Origin: Spirochaetota bacterium | Lineage (GTDB): Bacteria > Spirochaetota > Brachyspiria > Brachyspirales > JACRPF01 | Length of the DNA stretch: 64,000 bases | NCBI GenBank assembly: GCA_016214035.1 | Contig: JACRPF010000010.1 | Span: forward strand, 1-64,000 | Direction: 5' to 3' | In this document: piece after piece, positions 1 through 9,451 of the stretch | Layout of the letters: the number at the start of each line of letters is the position of its first letter | Position numbering within the stretch: position 1 is the first letter of the stretch | Position numbers and translations under genes: made by a program | The notes under the pieces: generated by a model | Database searches by the model: none | What the model was told of the DNA's origin: nothing | Seen by the model: only the letters and a program-made list of their open reading frames with translations

Positions 1-2
1 AT

Positions 3-116
3 GGTCATCGCCAACGGTGTTATTCAGTCTTTTATCTGATATTTATGTTGGTTAAGGATGATGCCATTGCGGTACATTTCCATCGAGGTAAAGTAAAAGC
101 AGAAATATACGTCTAA
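3..116 (+). pseudogene. possible 3' end of an xseA-like gene with two frameshifts
   Basis: No single frame is open across this segment. If one T is dropped from the T run near 29-33 and one from the TT near 52-53, a single peptide results. It runs from VIANGVIQSLSDIYVG into DDAIAVHFHRGKVKAEIYV and stops at 114-116. That pattern (a GxVxxS strand, then GD-xIxVxFxxGxVxAxV at the very end) resembles the C-terminus of the exonuclease VII large subunit, but this is from memory of the family and the piece is short. The gene may be decayed or the assembly may carry indels. The window begins inside it, so its full extent is unknown. The uncorrected last frame alone ends at the same stop. Confidence 0.3.
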
Positions 117-193
117 TTACAGCAAGTGGGAATTATTCAGCCGGTGAACGTATTGCCGGTGGTTCTCATTTTGATGAAAAAGGGTTTTGCCGC

Positions 194-222
194 TTGACTT
201 ATTTGCCTCTTTTCGTTATAAT
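194..222 (+). promoter_or_regulatory. sigma70-type promoter of ffh
   Basis: TTGACT (194-199) and a perfect TATAAT (217-222) are separated by 17 bp. Transcription should begin near 229, upstream of the ATG at 269. The TTG that would open a longer ffh reading frame at 194 is therefore the -35 box and not a start codon. Confidence 0.8.
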
Positions 223-268
223 CCCGTACCTCAAAATTGAGAGAAAAACAGGCTTTTATAGTGCCGAA

Positions 269-1642
269 ATGCTTGAAACGCTGACAAAAAATATTACCGA
301 CGCCCTATCCAGGATCCGGGGCAAGAAAAGGCTTAACGAAAAGCAGCTGGATGAAACTGTTGCGTTGATCAATGACGCCCTGATCCGTTCAGATGTCGCC
401 CAGGATGTTGCCGAGGCGTTTACCAAAGCCGTAGCAAAACGTGCGCACGGCAAGGAAGTTCTTGAAGGCGTCAACGCTGATGAACAATTCATCGCTATTG
501 TACACGAAGAACTGGTGCGCATCATCGGTGAGGGGAATGCTTCACTTGCGCTTTTACCGGATGAGAAACTCTCTGTAGTACTCCTCTGCGGTTTGCAGGG
601 ATCGGGAAAAACAACATCGGCCGCGAAGATTGGAAATTATTTTAAAAAGACACGTCGCGTGATGCTGGTGGGACTTGACGTTTACCGGCCGGCCGCCATG
701 GAACAGCTCGAAACACTTGCCGCACAGGCCGGTATCCGCTGTCACGTTGAGAAGAAAGAAGACAAACCGCATAAGATATTGAAGAAGGCGCTGTTCATCG
801 CAAAAAAAGAATCTATCAATCTGATGATAGTTGATACCGCCGGTCGTCTTGAGATCGATGAAGCTATGATGGCCGAGCTCAAGCGCGTCGCCAACTCGGT
901 TGATCCCGTCGAGAAACTCCTTGTCATGGACGCGACAGCCGGTCAGAGTGTATACGGTGTCGCAAAACAGTTCGCGGATGCGGTAGGAATTACCGGCGTT
1001 GTGCTCACGAAATATGATTCCGACGCCAAGGGCGGCGCCGCGTTGTCGCTCAGGTACGCCACCGGCACACCGGTTAAGTTCGTCGGTACCGGCGAACATA
1101 TGGACGACATCGATGAATTCGACGCCGAGCGTGTTGCATCGCGCATGCTCGGTATGGGCGATGTGGTCAAACTCGTCAAGAAGGCGCAGGAATCCATCGA
1201 CCAGGAAAAAGCCGATGAAATGCTCAAGAATATCATCGAGAACAATTTTTCCTATAATGACTTTCTAACTCAGATAGAATCGACTATGAAGATGGGCGGC
1301 ATCCAGAAGATGATGTCCATGCTTCCCGGGACGCAGGGAATCGCGGATTCCATCGGCGACAGCGAAGAGAAAAAGATGGCGCATTTCAAGGCCATGATTC
1401 AGTCGATGAATAAGAAAGAGCGTCTGGCGCTGTTCCCGCTCACGAATGCGCGCATCGTGCGCATTGCGAAGGGCAGCGGCACGACGGTATATGATGTCAA
1501 TCAGCTCATCAAGCAGTTTAATAATCTTAGGAATCTCATGGGCAGCAACAAGAAAATGGCTCGCATGATGGGCGGACTTGAAAAGATGGGCATTGACCTG
1601 AATGCGATGAACATCGACGCTCTGCAGAAAACAGGGCGATAA
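269..1642 (+). CDS. ffh: signal recognition particle protein Ffh (SRP54)
   Basis: This is the 457-residue GTPase that binds 4.5S RNA and signal peptides and delivers ribosomes to the membrane through FtsY. The N domain is followed by the G domain with GLQGSGKTT (about residues 108-116), DTAGR and TKYD (usually TKLD). The Met-rich M domain carries MKMGGIQKMMSMLPG and further methionines to the end. The frame stays open upstream to a TTG at 194, but that codon lies in the -35 box of the promoter. The ATG at 269 opens with MLETLTKNITDALSRIRGK, the normal Ffh start. It is the first gene of a same-strand run with rpsP, khpA, rimM, trmD and rplS, a common bacterial order. Confidence 0.97.
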   Translation: MLETLTKNITDALSRIRGKKRLNEKQLDETVALINDALIRSDVAQDVAEAFTKAVAKRAHGKEVLEGVNADEQFIAIVHEELVRIIGEGNASLALLPDEKLSVVLLCGLQGSGKTTSAAKIGNYFKKTRRVMLVGLDVYRPAAMEQLETLAAQAGIRCHVEKKEDKPHKILKKALFIAKKESINLMIVDTAGRLEIDEAMMAELKRVANSVDPVEKLLVMDATAGQSVYGVAKQFADAVGITGVVLTKYDSDAKGGAALSLRYATGTPVKFVGTGEHMDDIDEFDAERVASRMLGMGDVVKLVKKAQESIDQEKADEMLKNIIENNFSYNDFLTQIESTMKMGGIQKMMSMLPGTQGIADSIGDSEEKKMAHFKAMIQSMNKKERLALFPLTNARIVRIAKGSGTTVYDVNQLIKQFNNLRNLMGSNKKMARMMGGLEKMGIDLNAMNIDALQKTGR

Positions 1643-1672
1643 CAACCGACAAAATTTTTACGGAGGAACAGC

Positions 1673-2041
1673 GTGGTAAGTATCAGACTCAAAAGGATCG
1701 GAAGAAAACACCAGCCCCATTATCGTGTTGTCGTGACCGACTCGCGCAATCCGCGTGACGGCCGCTTCATCGCGGAACTGGGATGGTTTGATCCGCGTTC
1801 TGCAAAAGACCAGATCAAGCTCGACGCGGAACTGGCAAAATCCTGGATAGCGAAAGGCGCACAGCCGAGCGACACGGTACGAGGCCTTCTCGTTACCGCC
1901 GGCGTTCTGCCGAAAACGGCGCCGAAGCCGTCGACGAAGAAACCGTCAGCGGTACGCAATCCGGAGAAACGCCGGAAGACCAAGCCGGCCGCACCGGCAG
2001 CCGAGGCTGCGGAAGCTCCCAAAGCAGCAGCACAGGCCTGA
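1673..2041 (+). CDS. rpsP: 30S ribosomal protein bS16
   Basis: The 122-residue product opens with the bS16 core (IRLKRIGRKHQPHYRVVV, then DGRFIAELGWFDP). It starts at GTG with GGAGG at 1662-1666. The conserved core ends near residue 85. The remaining 35 or so residues are an Ala/Pro/Lys-rich tail typical of disordered extensions. bS16 binds 16S rRNA early in 30S assembly. The gene lies 30 bases after ffh and 27 before khpA. Confidence 0.97.
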   Translation: MVSIRLKRIGRKHQPHYRVVVTDSRNPRDGRFIAELGWFDPRSAKDQIKLDAELAKSWIAKGAQPSDTVRGLLVTAGVLPKTAPKPSTKKPSAVRNPEKRRKTKPAAPAAEAAEAPKAAAQA

Positions 2042-2068
2042 CGCCGCTGCGTTTAAGGAGAGCGGCGA

Positions 2069-2311
2069 ATGGAAGAGAAGCTTTTTATTGAATATCTCGC
2101 GAAGCAGATCGTCGATGACCCCGCACAGGTGGCTGTGAACGTTGTCGAAGGCGAGCGGAACACGGTGCTGGAACTGACCGTGGGCGAGAACGACGTGGGT
2201 AAGATTATAGGCCGGCGCGGACGTATTGCGCATGCCATACGCACACTGCTGTCGGCCACGGCCACCAAGACCGGCCGGCGTGTTGTGCTGGAGATCATTG
2301 ATAAAAAATGA
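2069..2311 (+). CDS. khpA: KH-domain RNA-binding protein KhpA (YlqC family)
   Basis: This 80-residue protein is a single KH domain. The loop reads VGKIIGRRGRIAHAIRTLL, a GxxG (GRRG) RNA-binding element. The family sits almost universally between rpsP and rimM, as here, and acts as a small RNA chaperone, often with KhpB. AAGGAG precedes the ATG at 2069. The stop lies 7 bases before the rimM start. Confidence 0.93.
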   Translation: MEEKLFIEYLAKQIVDDPAQVAVNVVEGERNTVLELTVGENDVGKIIGRRGRIAHAIRTLLSATATKTGRRVVLEIIDKK

Positions 2312-2318
2312 ATCGGGG

Positions 2319-2828
2319 ATGACTGTGGGTATCGGCACGGTGGTGCGCCCTCACGGTATCCGCGGCGCGCTTAAGGTGATGCCGTTCGGCACGGTCGACG
2401 ATATCCGCTTCGCGGCGGATGTGAAGCGGCTGGTGTTGAAGAATACCTCCGGCGAGAGAGCGTTCGATCTCGTGTCGGTGCGGTATCTGCCAAACGCGCT
2501 CATCGTGGAGCTTGCCGGTGTCGCCGACAGCGATGCGGCACAGGCATTGGTAGGAATGACGGTTTCGGTCCTTAAAGAGGATTACCCTCCGCTTGCGGCG
2601 GGAAGATACTTCGTTGAGGACCTGATCGGCATGCGGGTCATCGGCAGTAACGGCATCGAGTACGGTGTTGTCGACGGCGTGTATCAGACGAAGGCGAACG
2701 ATGTGCTTTCGGTTGCCACGGCGAAGGGCACAACAGTGCATATGCCGTTCGTGACGGCGCTCGGCGTGACCGTTGACGCTGTTTCGCGTACGATAAGCGC
2801 GGGCAGCGTTGAAGGACTGTTTCAGTAA
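2319..2828 (+). CDS. rimM: 16S rRNA maturation factor RimM
   Basis: RimM binds uS19 and helps mature the 30S head. The N-terminal beta-barrel begins VGIGTVVRPHGIRGALKV, with the G-x-HGxxG signature. The C-terminal PRC-barrel half includes YFVEDLIGMRV and a later MPFV. With the ATG at 2319 the product is 169 residues, the usual length. A TTG at 2298 with GGAG upstream is a possible alternative but would overlap khpA. The stop overlaps the trmD start (TAATG at 2826-2830). Confidence 0.95.
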   Translation: MTVGIGTVVRPHGIRGALKVMPFGTVDDIRFAADVKRLVLKNTSGERAFDLVSVRYLPNALIVELAGVADSDAAQALVGMTVSVLKEDYPPLAAGRYFVEDLIGMRVIGSNGIEYGVVDGVYQTKANDVLSVATAKGTTVHMPFVTALGVTVDAVSRTISAGSVEGLFQ

Positions 2829-3574
2829 TGAGTATGACGGTTACCATACTGACGCTGTTTCCCGATTTTTTTACGTCGCCGTTTTCGACCGGTGTCATAG
2901 CCGGTGCGAAAGAAAGAGATCTTTTACATATGAATATCGTGAATCTGCGCGATTACAGCGCGGATGCGAAACATCATAAATGCGATGATTACCCCTACGG
3001 CGGCGGGCCGGGGATGGTGATGAGCGTTGAGCCGTTCATGCGGTACTACGAAGTCCATCCCAAACAGCCGAAGGAGCACACGGTTCTTCTGGCCCCGTCG
3101 GGAGCGGTGATGACGCAGCCGGTGGTCAAGCGCTTGTCGGGATATGAGCGGCTGACGCTGATTGCCGGGCATTATGAAGGTGTCGACGGGCGTGTTGAGA
3201 CGCTCTATGCGGACGAGACGCTGTCGATTGGCGACTATGTGCTTTCCGGCGGCGAGCCGGCGGCGATGGTTGTCATCGATGCGCTGGTACGGTATTTCGG
3301 TGTTCTCGGCAACGATGCATCCGTGCCGTCGGACACGTTCGAGGCGGGGCTTGACGGCCTCCTCGAATATGAACAGTATACGCGTCCCCCCGATGCAGCG
3401 GGACACATGGTGAATGCCGGACTTCGCGGCGGTGATCACCGTGTTATTGAACGATGGCGAAGACAACGGAGCGTGCTGCGCACATTCCGTTACCGGAGCG
3501 ATCTGCTCGCACAGGCGAAGCTTGATGCGGACGATGTCCGGACTATATTTGACTATTTGATTGATAAGGAGTGA
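2828..3574 (+). CDS. trmD: tRNA (guanine-N1)-methyltransferase TrmD
   Basis: This enzyme methylates G37 of tRNAs with S-adenosylmethionine and keeps the reading frame during translation. The 248 residues show the SPOUT knot signatures: GGGPGMVM near residue 58, [11 protein letters not shown] near 113 and [12 protein letters not shown] near 133. It starts in the TAATG overlap with rimM, indicating translational coupling. The downstream rplS start follows the stop by 4 bases. Confidence 0.97.
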   Translation: MSMTVTILTLFPDFFTSPFSTGVIAGAKERDLLHMNIVNLRDYSADAKHHKCDDYPYGGGPGMVMSVEPFMRYYEVHPKQPKEHTVLLAPSGAVMTQPVVKRLSGYERLTLIAGHYEGVDGRVETLYADETLSIGDYVLSGGEPAAMVVIDALVRYFGVLGNDASVPSDTFEAGLDGLLEYEQYTRPPDAAGHMVNAGLRGGDHRVIERWRRQRSVLRTFRYRSDLLAQAKLDADDVRTIFDYLIDKE

Positions 3575-3578
3575 GACA

Positions 3579-4043
3579 ATGGACAAGGTATCTGTGGTAA
3601 GTAATGCCCAGAAGAAACAGGTTGCGGCTTTCAGGCCCGGCGACACTGTCAAGGTGTATGTGAAGATCATCGAAGGCGACCGCGAACGTATCCAGGCTTT
3701 TGAAGGCGTGGTTATGTCGTTCAACGGTTCGGGCAGCGGACGCACGTTCAAAGTAAGGAAAATATCATACGGTGTAGGCGTTGAGCGCACATTCCTCTTG
3801 CATTCTCCGCGCATCGATCATATCGACCTCGTACGGAGCTCAAAAGTGCGCCGCGCGAAACTGTATTTCCTCCGCGGGAAATCGGGCAAGAAGGCGCGTC
3901 TTGTTGAACGCCTCGGTCTTAAGGCTGCTGCGGCTGAGAGCGCTGCCACGCTTAAGCCGGAGGAAGTCGCCGTTATCGAACAGCCCAAGGAAGCGGTAGC
4001 AGCACCTGCAGCTGAAAAACCGGCGGAAGCCCCCAAGGCATAA
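3579..4043 (+). CDS. rplS: 50S ribosomal protein bL19
   Basis: The bL19 core is clear ([54 protein letters not shown]). The start at 3579 has AAGGAG at 3566-3571. A longer frame beginning at 3561 overlaps trmD and lacks bL19 similarity. About 40 C-terminal residues form an Ala/Glu/Pro-rich tail like that of bS16 in the same operon. bL19 lies at the 30S-50S interface. This is the last gene of the ribosomal operon. Confidence 0.97.
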   Translation: MDKVSVVSNAQKKQVAAFRPGDTVKVYVKIIEGDRERIQAFEGVVMSFNGSGSGRTFKVRKISYGVGVERTFLLHSPRIDHIDLVRSSKVRRAKLYFLRGKSGKKARLVERLGLKAAAAESAATLKPEEVAVIEQPKEAVAAPAAEKPAEAPKA

Positions 4044-4137
4044 CGCGGTGACGCGGGTAATGCCGTGTCGGGGATGACGTTTTAACATTGCCGCGCTACG
4101 CGGTGTTATATTCATACGCACATAACGGAGGTGCATT

Positions 4138-5658
4138 ATGAAACTGCGCGTTAATCCCCGGGTATTCTTATTCGTCAATCTGTTCCTTCTGTTCATCCTT
4201 GTCGGTATGGCTATATCGTTCTTTGTTTTTTCGCTTGAACGCGGCGGAAAGCATGGTGTGTTCGCCTACGGACAGACCAAGGACAAGATAGAGGTCCCCG
4301 ATGCTGAAGCGTTGAAAGGAGCGCTTGCGGTGCAGAAAGCGCTGCGGCGGATAGCGGCTGAGAATATGGCTTCGGTTGTCAATATCTCAACCGAGACCGT
4401 CGTTCAGATGCGCAACCCGTATTCAGATTATTTCGACGACGACTTTTTCAAATATTTTTTCGGTAATCCGCCGCCATCGCGCAAAGGAACGCAGCGCAGT
4501 CTCGGCAGCGGTTTCATTGTTGATGAAGACGGTTTTGTGCTGTCCAATCTGCATGTGGTGAAAAACGCTTCGAAGATCACCATTAAATTGTATAATGAGA
4601 ACAAAGAATATGAAGCAAAAGTAATCGGGACCGATGAGAGTTCCGATCTTGCGCTTCTCAAGATCGACGGCAAGGGACGGAAATTCCCCTTCGTGCGCCT
4701 CGGCAATTCTGACGACATTGAGCCGGGCGATTTCGCCATAGCCATCGGCAATCCATTCGGGTTGAACAATACGATGACTACAGGATTTGTCAGCTCCAAG
4801 GCGCGTAACGATGTTTCCGCCGCCAATAAATTTCAGCGTTTCATCCAGATAGACGTGCCGATCAATCCCGGCAATTCAGGCGGCCCGCTGTTCAATATCT
4901 ACGGCGAAGTAATCGGCGTAAATTCTATGATCTATTCGACATCCGGCGGCAGCATCGGCATCGGTTTCGCGATACCGATTAATCTTGCAAAGAGCATCAT
5001 GGTTCAACTGCGCGATAAGGGCAAGGTCACCCGCGGCTGGCTTGGCGTATATTTTCAGGACATAGAAGGTGACTTTGCGAAGAGTCTCAACGCGCATGAG
5101 TTCAGCGGCGTGTATGTTTCATCCGTCATCAAGGATTCACCCGCAGAGAAGGCGGGGATACTTGAGGGAGACATCATTGTCGATGTTGACGGCAAAATAA
5201 TCAAACGGACCGGCGATCTGTATACGGTTGTAACGGAACTGTCGGTGGGGAAGACAGTCTCCGTGAAGGTGATACGCGAAGGTAAATCGCATACGTATAA
5301 TGTAAAGATAGCCGAACGGCCCGACGTTGAAAAAGTAGCTGCAGCCCAGAACGGGCAGAAGGCGGAATCCGCTGAAAAGTTCGGCCTGGTTGTTGGCGAA
5401 ATAACACCTGAGATCATCAAGGAGCGTCAGCTGAGGGCCGGTGAAAGCGGTGTCATTGTACTAAAGGTACAGCCCCAGAGCCCCGCGGCGGAAGCCGGTA
5501 TCATGCCCGGTGATATCATCAGGAAGGTCGACGGCACTGCGATGAAGACCGCAAAAGACTATGAAGATGCGATGAAAGACGGCGGTAAGGCGCATATACT
5601 GCTGGTGAAGCGCGGCAATTTCACCGTTGCGGTCAAGATAGAACCGAGCGGCAAGTAA
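4138..5658 (+). CDS. periplasmic serine protease HtrA/DegP family
   Basis: A 506-residue envelope protease-chaperone. Residues about 10-32 form one hydrophobic segment, an uncleaved anchor or signal peptide. The trypsin-like domain carries the triad His139 (SNLHVVKN), Asp170 (SSDLALLK) and Ser247 (PGNSGGPL). Two PDZ domains follow, at about 295-385 and 410-500. A GGAGG Shine-Dalgarno precedes the ATG. The short acidic/aromatic loop before the protease core (YSDYFDDDFFKYFFG) is typical of the family. It runs toward the TPR-PQQ gene and ends 4 bases from it. Confidence 0.95.
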   Translation: MKLRVNPRVFLFVNLFLLFILVGMAISFFVFSLERGGKHGVFAYGQTKDKIEVPDAEALKGALAVQKALRRIAAENMASVVNISTETVVQMRNPYSDYFDDDFFKYFFGNPPPSRKGTQRSLGSGFIVDEDGFVLSNLHVVKNASKITIKLYNENKEYEAKVIGTDESSDLALLKIDGKGRKFPFVRLGNSDDIEPGDFAIAIGNPFGLNNTMTTGFVSSKARNDVSAANKFQRFIQIDVPINPGNSGGPLFNIYGEVIGVNSMIYSTSGGSIGIGFAIPINLAKSIMVQLRDKGKVTRGWLGVYFQDIEGDFAKSLNAHEFSGVYVSSVIKDSPAEKAGILEGDIIVDVDGKIIKRTGDLYTVVTELSVGKTVSVKVIREGKSHTYNVKIAERPDVEKVAAAQNGQKAESAEKFGLVVGEITPEIIKERQLRAGESGVIVLKVQPQSPAAEAGIMPGDIIRKVDGTAMKTAKDYEDAMKDGGKAHILLVKRGNFTVAVKIEPSGK

Positions 5659-5662
5659 ATTG

Positions 5663-8600
5663 CTACAGCTTTTCCTTGGGCATCGGTTTTCGTAATACGA
5701 TGATGTAGAACACGCCTGAGCGGGTGAGTACGCCGATGACCGACGGGCCCAGCCGGAACGGTTTCTGAAGTACCGCATCGTGCAATGTCAGGCGGTCAAT
5801 GTCCTTTCCCTGAGTACGGCTTTTGAAATACACGCGTCCGTCACCGGTTGCGATGATGATATAATCGTTGAAGAACACCGGTCCGTCGATAACGGCACCG
5901 TTGAACTGATCATAACCCACGTTGTTCAGTGATGAATCCAGCACGGTGAAACGTCCATCCGCGTCACCGAAGAAGCAATAGCCGTTGGTCACGACGATTT
6001 CGGTTATGCCTTCGCCCCGGTGGCGGTATGTCGCAGCCGTCGTGCCGTCATCAGCGTTCAGTTTATACAGCATGCCGTCATCAGATGCCGCATAGATATA
6101 TCCGTCAATGGCCGTAAGCGGGGCATGAAACCGCCCGCCAGCCCTGAATGACCATTTTATCTGTCCGGTACGCGAGTTCAGTGAATAGATGCCGCCGGTA
6201 GCGGTACCGTAAATGATATGGCCCAGAAAATACGTCAGCGGGGTGGTGATTGCTGATTCCATCTGCAGGAATTGAATATTGAAACGCTCTTCGGATTCTA
6301 CGTATTGGATAAGATATATTCTGCCGTCTGAGGACGGAAGCGCTATCATGTTCACGCCTTTCTGAGACCCAGAGGCATCGGGAATGAGGAGCGGGGGCTC
6401 GGTTATGGCGCCGGCGGTTTCAAAACGGGAAACGGTTTTTCCGGTCTTTGCGCTCAGTATGTAGAAGACGCCCGTGTCGGTGCCGAACATGACATGGTCG
6501 AGTGCGTAGAGTACCGGTGAGGACGCAACACCGCGAAGCTTGACTTCCCACAAAACACGCTGTTCTATAATATTGTACGCGACAACGGTTCCGTTACTGA
6601 GCGGAGCATAGATGATGCGCCGGTCGGTGTCGTTCTGAGCCGCCTGTGCCGAGGCGTATGCGGGTAATGTCGCAGTGGCAATAACATGGAAGTTCGGATT
6701 GAGTCCTTTGAGTTTACGAAGCGCTTCCTGCCTGAGGTCATCGTCACGTCCGCGTTTGCAGAGCTCGATGCAGGTGTTCAGCTGTACGATGGCATAATTG
6801 ATATATTCGGCGACATCCGACGAGAAGAGCATCTGCGCTTTTGTCTCGTATATTGAGGCAACGGCGAAACGGTACAGCGGATTTTTAGGCTTTTGAGCGA
6901 TAAGACGCTGCAGAAGGTCATGTGATTCATCAATCCGGTTGAGGTAATACAGCGTACGCGCACGGTAGTATGAAGCATCTTCAAGCGTGGCGTCAAGCGC
7001 AAGCGCACGGTTGAATGCCGTTAGCGCGTTCTCCCGCCGTCCGGCGTCAAACAGGATGATGCCGTAATTCATGTGATAATAGGCCTCGGAAGGTTCGAGC
7101 TCGAGCGCCTTCTCCATCGAGTCGATGGCCTCGGTGTAATTCCATAGATAGTAGTGCGTAGATGCGTAATAGAACCAGCGTTCGGCAGTCGGCTGACGGT
7201 TGATGGAAGCGAAAAGAAAATCGAGCGCTTCAGGATAGCGCTTCAATTCGAAGTAACAGCGGCCTGTTTTCATGAGGTAATCCGCGTTTTCGGGCTCACG
7301 TGCGCGCGCAGCGGCATACAGTTTGAGGGCCGCGTAATAATCATGGACGACGAAGAGCGCATCACCTTCGATGGCCGGGCCGGATCCGTCGGAGTATATT
7401 CCGGCTATCGCACGTGCGGTACGTATCGCAGCCGCGGTGTCTCCGACGGCAAGATATGCGCGCGCAAGCGGGACGAGCGGTGTGATGTCATAGGGTGTCA
7501 GTTCGAGGAGATTTTTCTGATAGAGGATGACATTGGTCAGATCCCCGCGGCTTTCGGCGTTACGTAACAGCGGGATAACGGTTCCGGCCTGGACTTCATT
7601 CAGGAAAAAGCGTGCGTCGTGACAGGAGTCGTCCTCGCTGAGCGCTTTGAGGAACAGTTCGCGGGCATCACCGCTTCTGTTATTGTAATATGCGTCAATA
7701 CCGAGGGCGGTATAGGCACGAGCGGCGTATGGTTTCATCGAAACCGGTGCGTCACGATTGCGTGAAGCGGCGGCGGTGAAAGCAATGAGTGCATCGTACT
7801 CTCCCGCCATCAGCATGTGTTCACCATATTCCTGAAACGCATTCGACGAAGAGCCGTATGCTGCTTTCCATGCTTCGTAACGCTGCGGTATATAAACTGC
7901 AGCATCGATGCCGTCGATGGTCACCGTTTTCAACTGCTCGCGCGTGGCCTGAAAGAGAGGATTGAGATGCGACATGACGATCATGGAAGCTTTGGTACCC
8001 GATGTGTTTGACAGCACGAAGTTGAGTGCTTCATTGCTCCTGCCGAGGCCCTCAAGGCCGCTTACGATGTAATGAAGTCGTATCTGTTCTTCATCACCGG
8101 TATAGTTTTCATGGATAATAGTGCCGAGCGCCTTATGCCATGAGTTTGACGCAAGGAGTGCATGCGTATTTGCAAGATTCGTCATCGCATGAAGTGAAGC
8201 GTTCATCTGTACGGTACGCATGTTGTTGGTGGCATAAACATTTGCAAGACGTGAAAATGCACCGGTAAAGTCGCCTTTTTCTTTTTTAATCGCTGCCCAA
8301 TTCAGTTCAAGCCGGGGCGGAATGCCGAATCGGGATGCGTGTCTGAGCACCGTATCAGCTTCGGTAACGGCATGAACGCCGGCAAGAAGCCGTGCAAGAT
8401 CGAAATAAAGCGATGCATTTGTCTTTATGCGGCGTATACCTTCTCTGAGCGTGTCGATGGCGTCATGGGGATGTCCTTCCTTCTCGTATAACGACGCGAG
8501 CGCGAGCCTGGGTTCCGGCAGCTCGGGACTCAGGATGACCGCCTGGATAAGGTTTGAGATCGCATCGTTCGTTCGGCTCAGCCCGAGAAAAGAACGTGCG

Positions 8601-9451
8601 GACAGCATTCGTGCTTCCGGTCTGTCGCTGATGACGCATGCCTGAGCGCCAAGCTCGGCGGCACGCGTATAGTTGCTTTTTTCAAGTTCCCGGCGCATCA
8701 CGATGATGTACGCCTGAAAACGGGCGTCGTTCATCAGCCGCAGCGTACGTTCGGCGCCTGATACATACCGTTCGCGAAGCGCAGGGGAGAGCCCCGGTGC
8801 CGGTTGGGAGTACCGTTCATTGGCCTGCTGAAAATTCGACAGTGCTTCAAGCTGGTTGGTAGCAAGTATGCCGAGGCCTTCGAGGCAGAATGGGTCAGAC
8901 AGCGAGGCGCCGAGAAAAAAATACTTGCCAGCACCGTTTGTGTCGCCGAGTTCGAGCAGCAGATTTCCGGCAAGATTCAGGTAATAGCCGCTGTTGGTTC
9001 TGATTTTATATGCGGTGAGGTATGAAAGCAGCGCATGGTGATAATCCTGCGTTATTCGGTGCACGGTGCCGAGGCCGTCATAATTGGGGAGAAAACGGCT
9101 GTCGTAATCAAGTCCTTTCTGGAAATAATGTGCGGCAGTGGGGATGTCTTTTCTGGCAAGTCCGATGGTCCCCATAAGATAGAATGAACGGGGATTGTTG
9201 GGGATAATACCCTGCGCATCGTCACATGCGGCTGCGGCCTCGTCGAGGGCATTTGAACGGATCAGACGATCAACATTGTCGAGGCTGCGGTTGAGGTTTA
9301 TCAGCGCCGTTATCTCGTCGGGCATGATGATGACCGGCGCGCTGTTCGTCGGGACGGAAACGTCGTTCGGGTCGATATAAAATGATGACACGGCTATCAG
9401 CGGCGCAGAACAGATGATGATGAGCGCGCGGGTCAGTAGAGATATATCCAT
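5663..9451 (-). CDS. large TPR protein with C-terminal PQQ-like beta-propeller
   Basis: The 1262-residue product begins with an export signal (LLTRALIIICSAPLIAVSSFY). From about residue 40 to 900 it is a long array of TPR helices; one readable unit is AERWFYYASTHYYLWNYTEA. From about 960 to the end there are beta-propeller blades of the PQQ/YncE type, with repeated motifs such as VVAYNIIEQRVLWEV and IYSLNSRTGQIKWSF. The blades lack any obvious enzyme motif, so the protein is probably a periplasmic scaffold or assembly factor. Its start overlaps the 3' end of the upstream outer-membrane-like gene by 19 bases, so the two are co-transcribed. Function not recognised. Confidence 0.85.
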   Translation of the reverse strand: MDISLLTRALIIICSAPLIAVSSFYIDPNDVSVPTNSAPVIIMPDEITALINLNRSLDNVDRLIRSNALDEAAAACDDAQGIIPNNPRSFYLMGTIGLARKDIPTAAHYFQKGLDYDSRFLPNYDGLGTVHRITQDYHHALLSYLTAYKIRTNSGYYLNLAGNLLLELGDTNGAGKYFFLGASLSDPFCLEGLGILATNQLEALSNFQQANERYSQPAPGLSPALRERYVSGAERTLRLMNDARFQAYIIVMRRELEKSNYTRAAELGAQACVISDRPEARMLSARSFLGLSRTNDAISNLIQAVILSPELPEPRLALASLYEKEGHPHDAIDTLREGIRRIKTNASLYFDLARLLAGVHAVTEADTVLRHASRFGIPPRLELNWAAIKKEKGDFTGAFSRLANVYATNNMRTVQMNASLHAMTNLANTHALLASNSWHKALGTIIHENYTGDEEQIRLHYIVSGLEGLGRSNEALNFVLSNTSGTKASMIVMSHLNPLFQATREQLKTVTIDGIDAAVYIPQRYEAWKAAYGSSSNAFQEYGEHMLMAGEYDALIAFTAAASRNRDAPVSMKPYAARAYTALGIDAYYNNRSGDARELFLKALSEDDSCHDARFFLNEVQAGTVIPLLRNAESRGDLTNVILYQKNLLELTPYDITPLVPLARAYLAVGDTAAAIRTARAIAGIYSDGSGPAIEGDALFVVHDYYAALKLYAAARAREPENADYLMKTGRCYFELKRYPEALDFLFASINRQPTAERWFYYASTHYYLWNYTEAIDSMEKALELEPSEAYYHMNYGIILFDAGRRENALTAFNRALALDATLEDASYYRARTLYYLNRIDESHDLLQRLIAQKPKNPLYRFAVASIYETKAQMLFSSDVAEYINYAIVQLNTCIELCKRGRDDDLRQEALRKLKGLNPNFHVIATATLPAYASAQAAQNDTDRRIIYAPLSNGTVVAYNIIEQRVLWEVKLRGVASSPVLYALDHVMFGTDTGVFYILSAKTGKTVSRFETAGAITEPPLLIPDASGSQKGVNMIALPSSDGRIYLIQYVESEERFNIQFLQMESAITTPLTYFLGHIIYGTATGGIYSLNSRTGQIKWSFRAGGRFHAPLTAIDGYIYAASDDGMLYKLNADDGTTAATYRHRGEGITEIVVTNGYCFFGDADGRFTVLDSSLNNVGYDQFNGAVIDGPVFFNDYIIIATGDGRVYFKSRTQGKDIDRLTLHDAVLQKPFRLGPSVIGVLTRSGVFYIIVLRKPMPKEKL

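Noticed and set aside
194-268. Longer ffh start at TTG 194
   Set aside because: The TTG is part of a -35 box with a perfect -10 at 217-222. The added residues do not resemble the Ffh N-terminus.
554-1099. Long minus-strand open frame inside ffh
   Set aside because: It is antisense to a well-conserved gene, with no plausible ribosome site or family. Similar shadows occur inside trmD, ligA, the permeases and the sulfatases and were left out.
4082-4112. CCGCG/CGCGG hairpin (4091-4103) as rplS terminator or htrA promoter
   Set aside because: No T run follows, and the -35/-10 pair (TTAACA, TATATT) has a 19-bp gap, so neither call is convincing.
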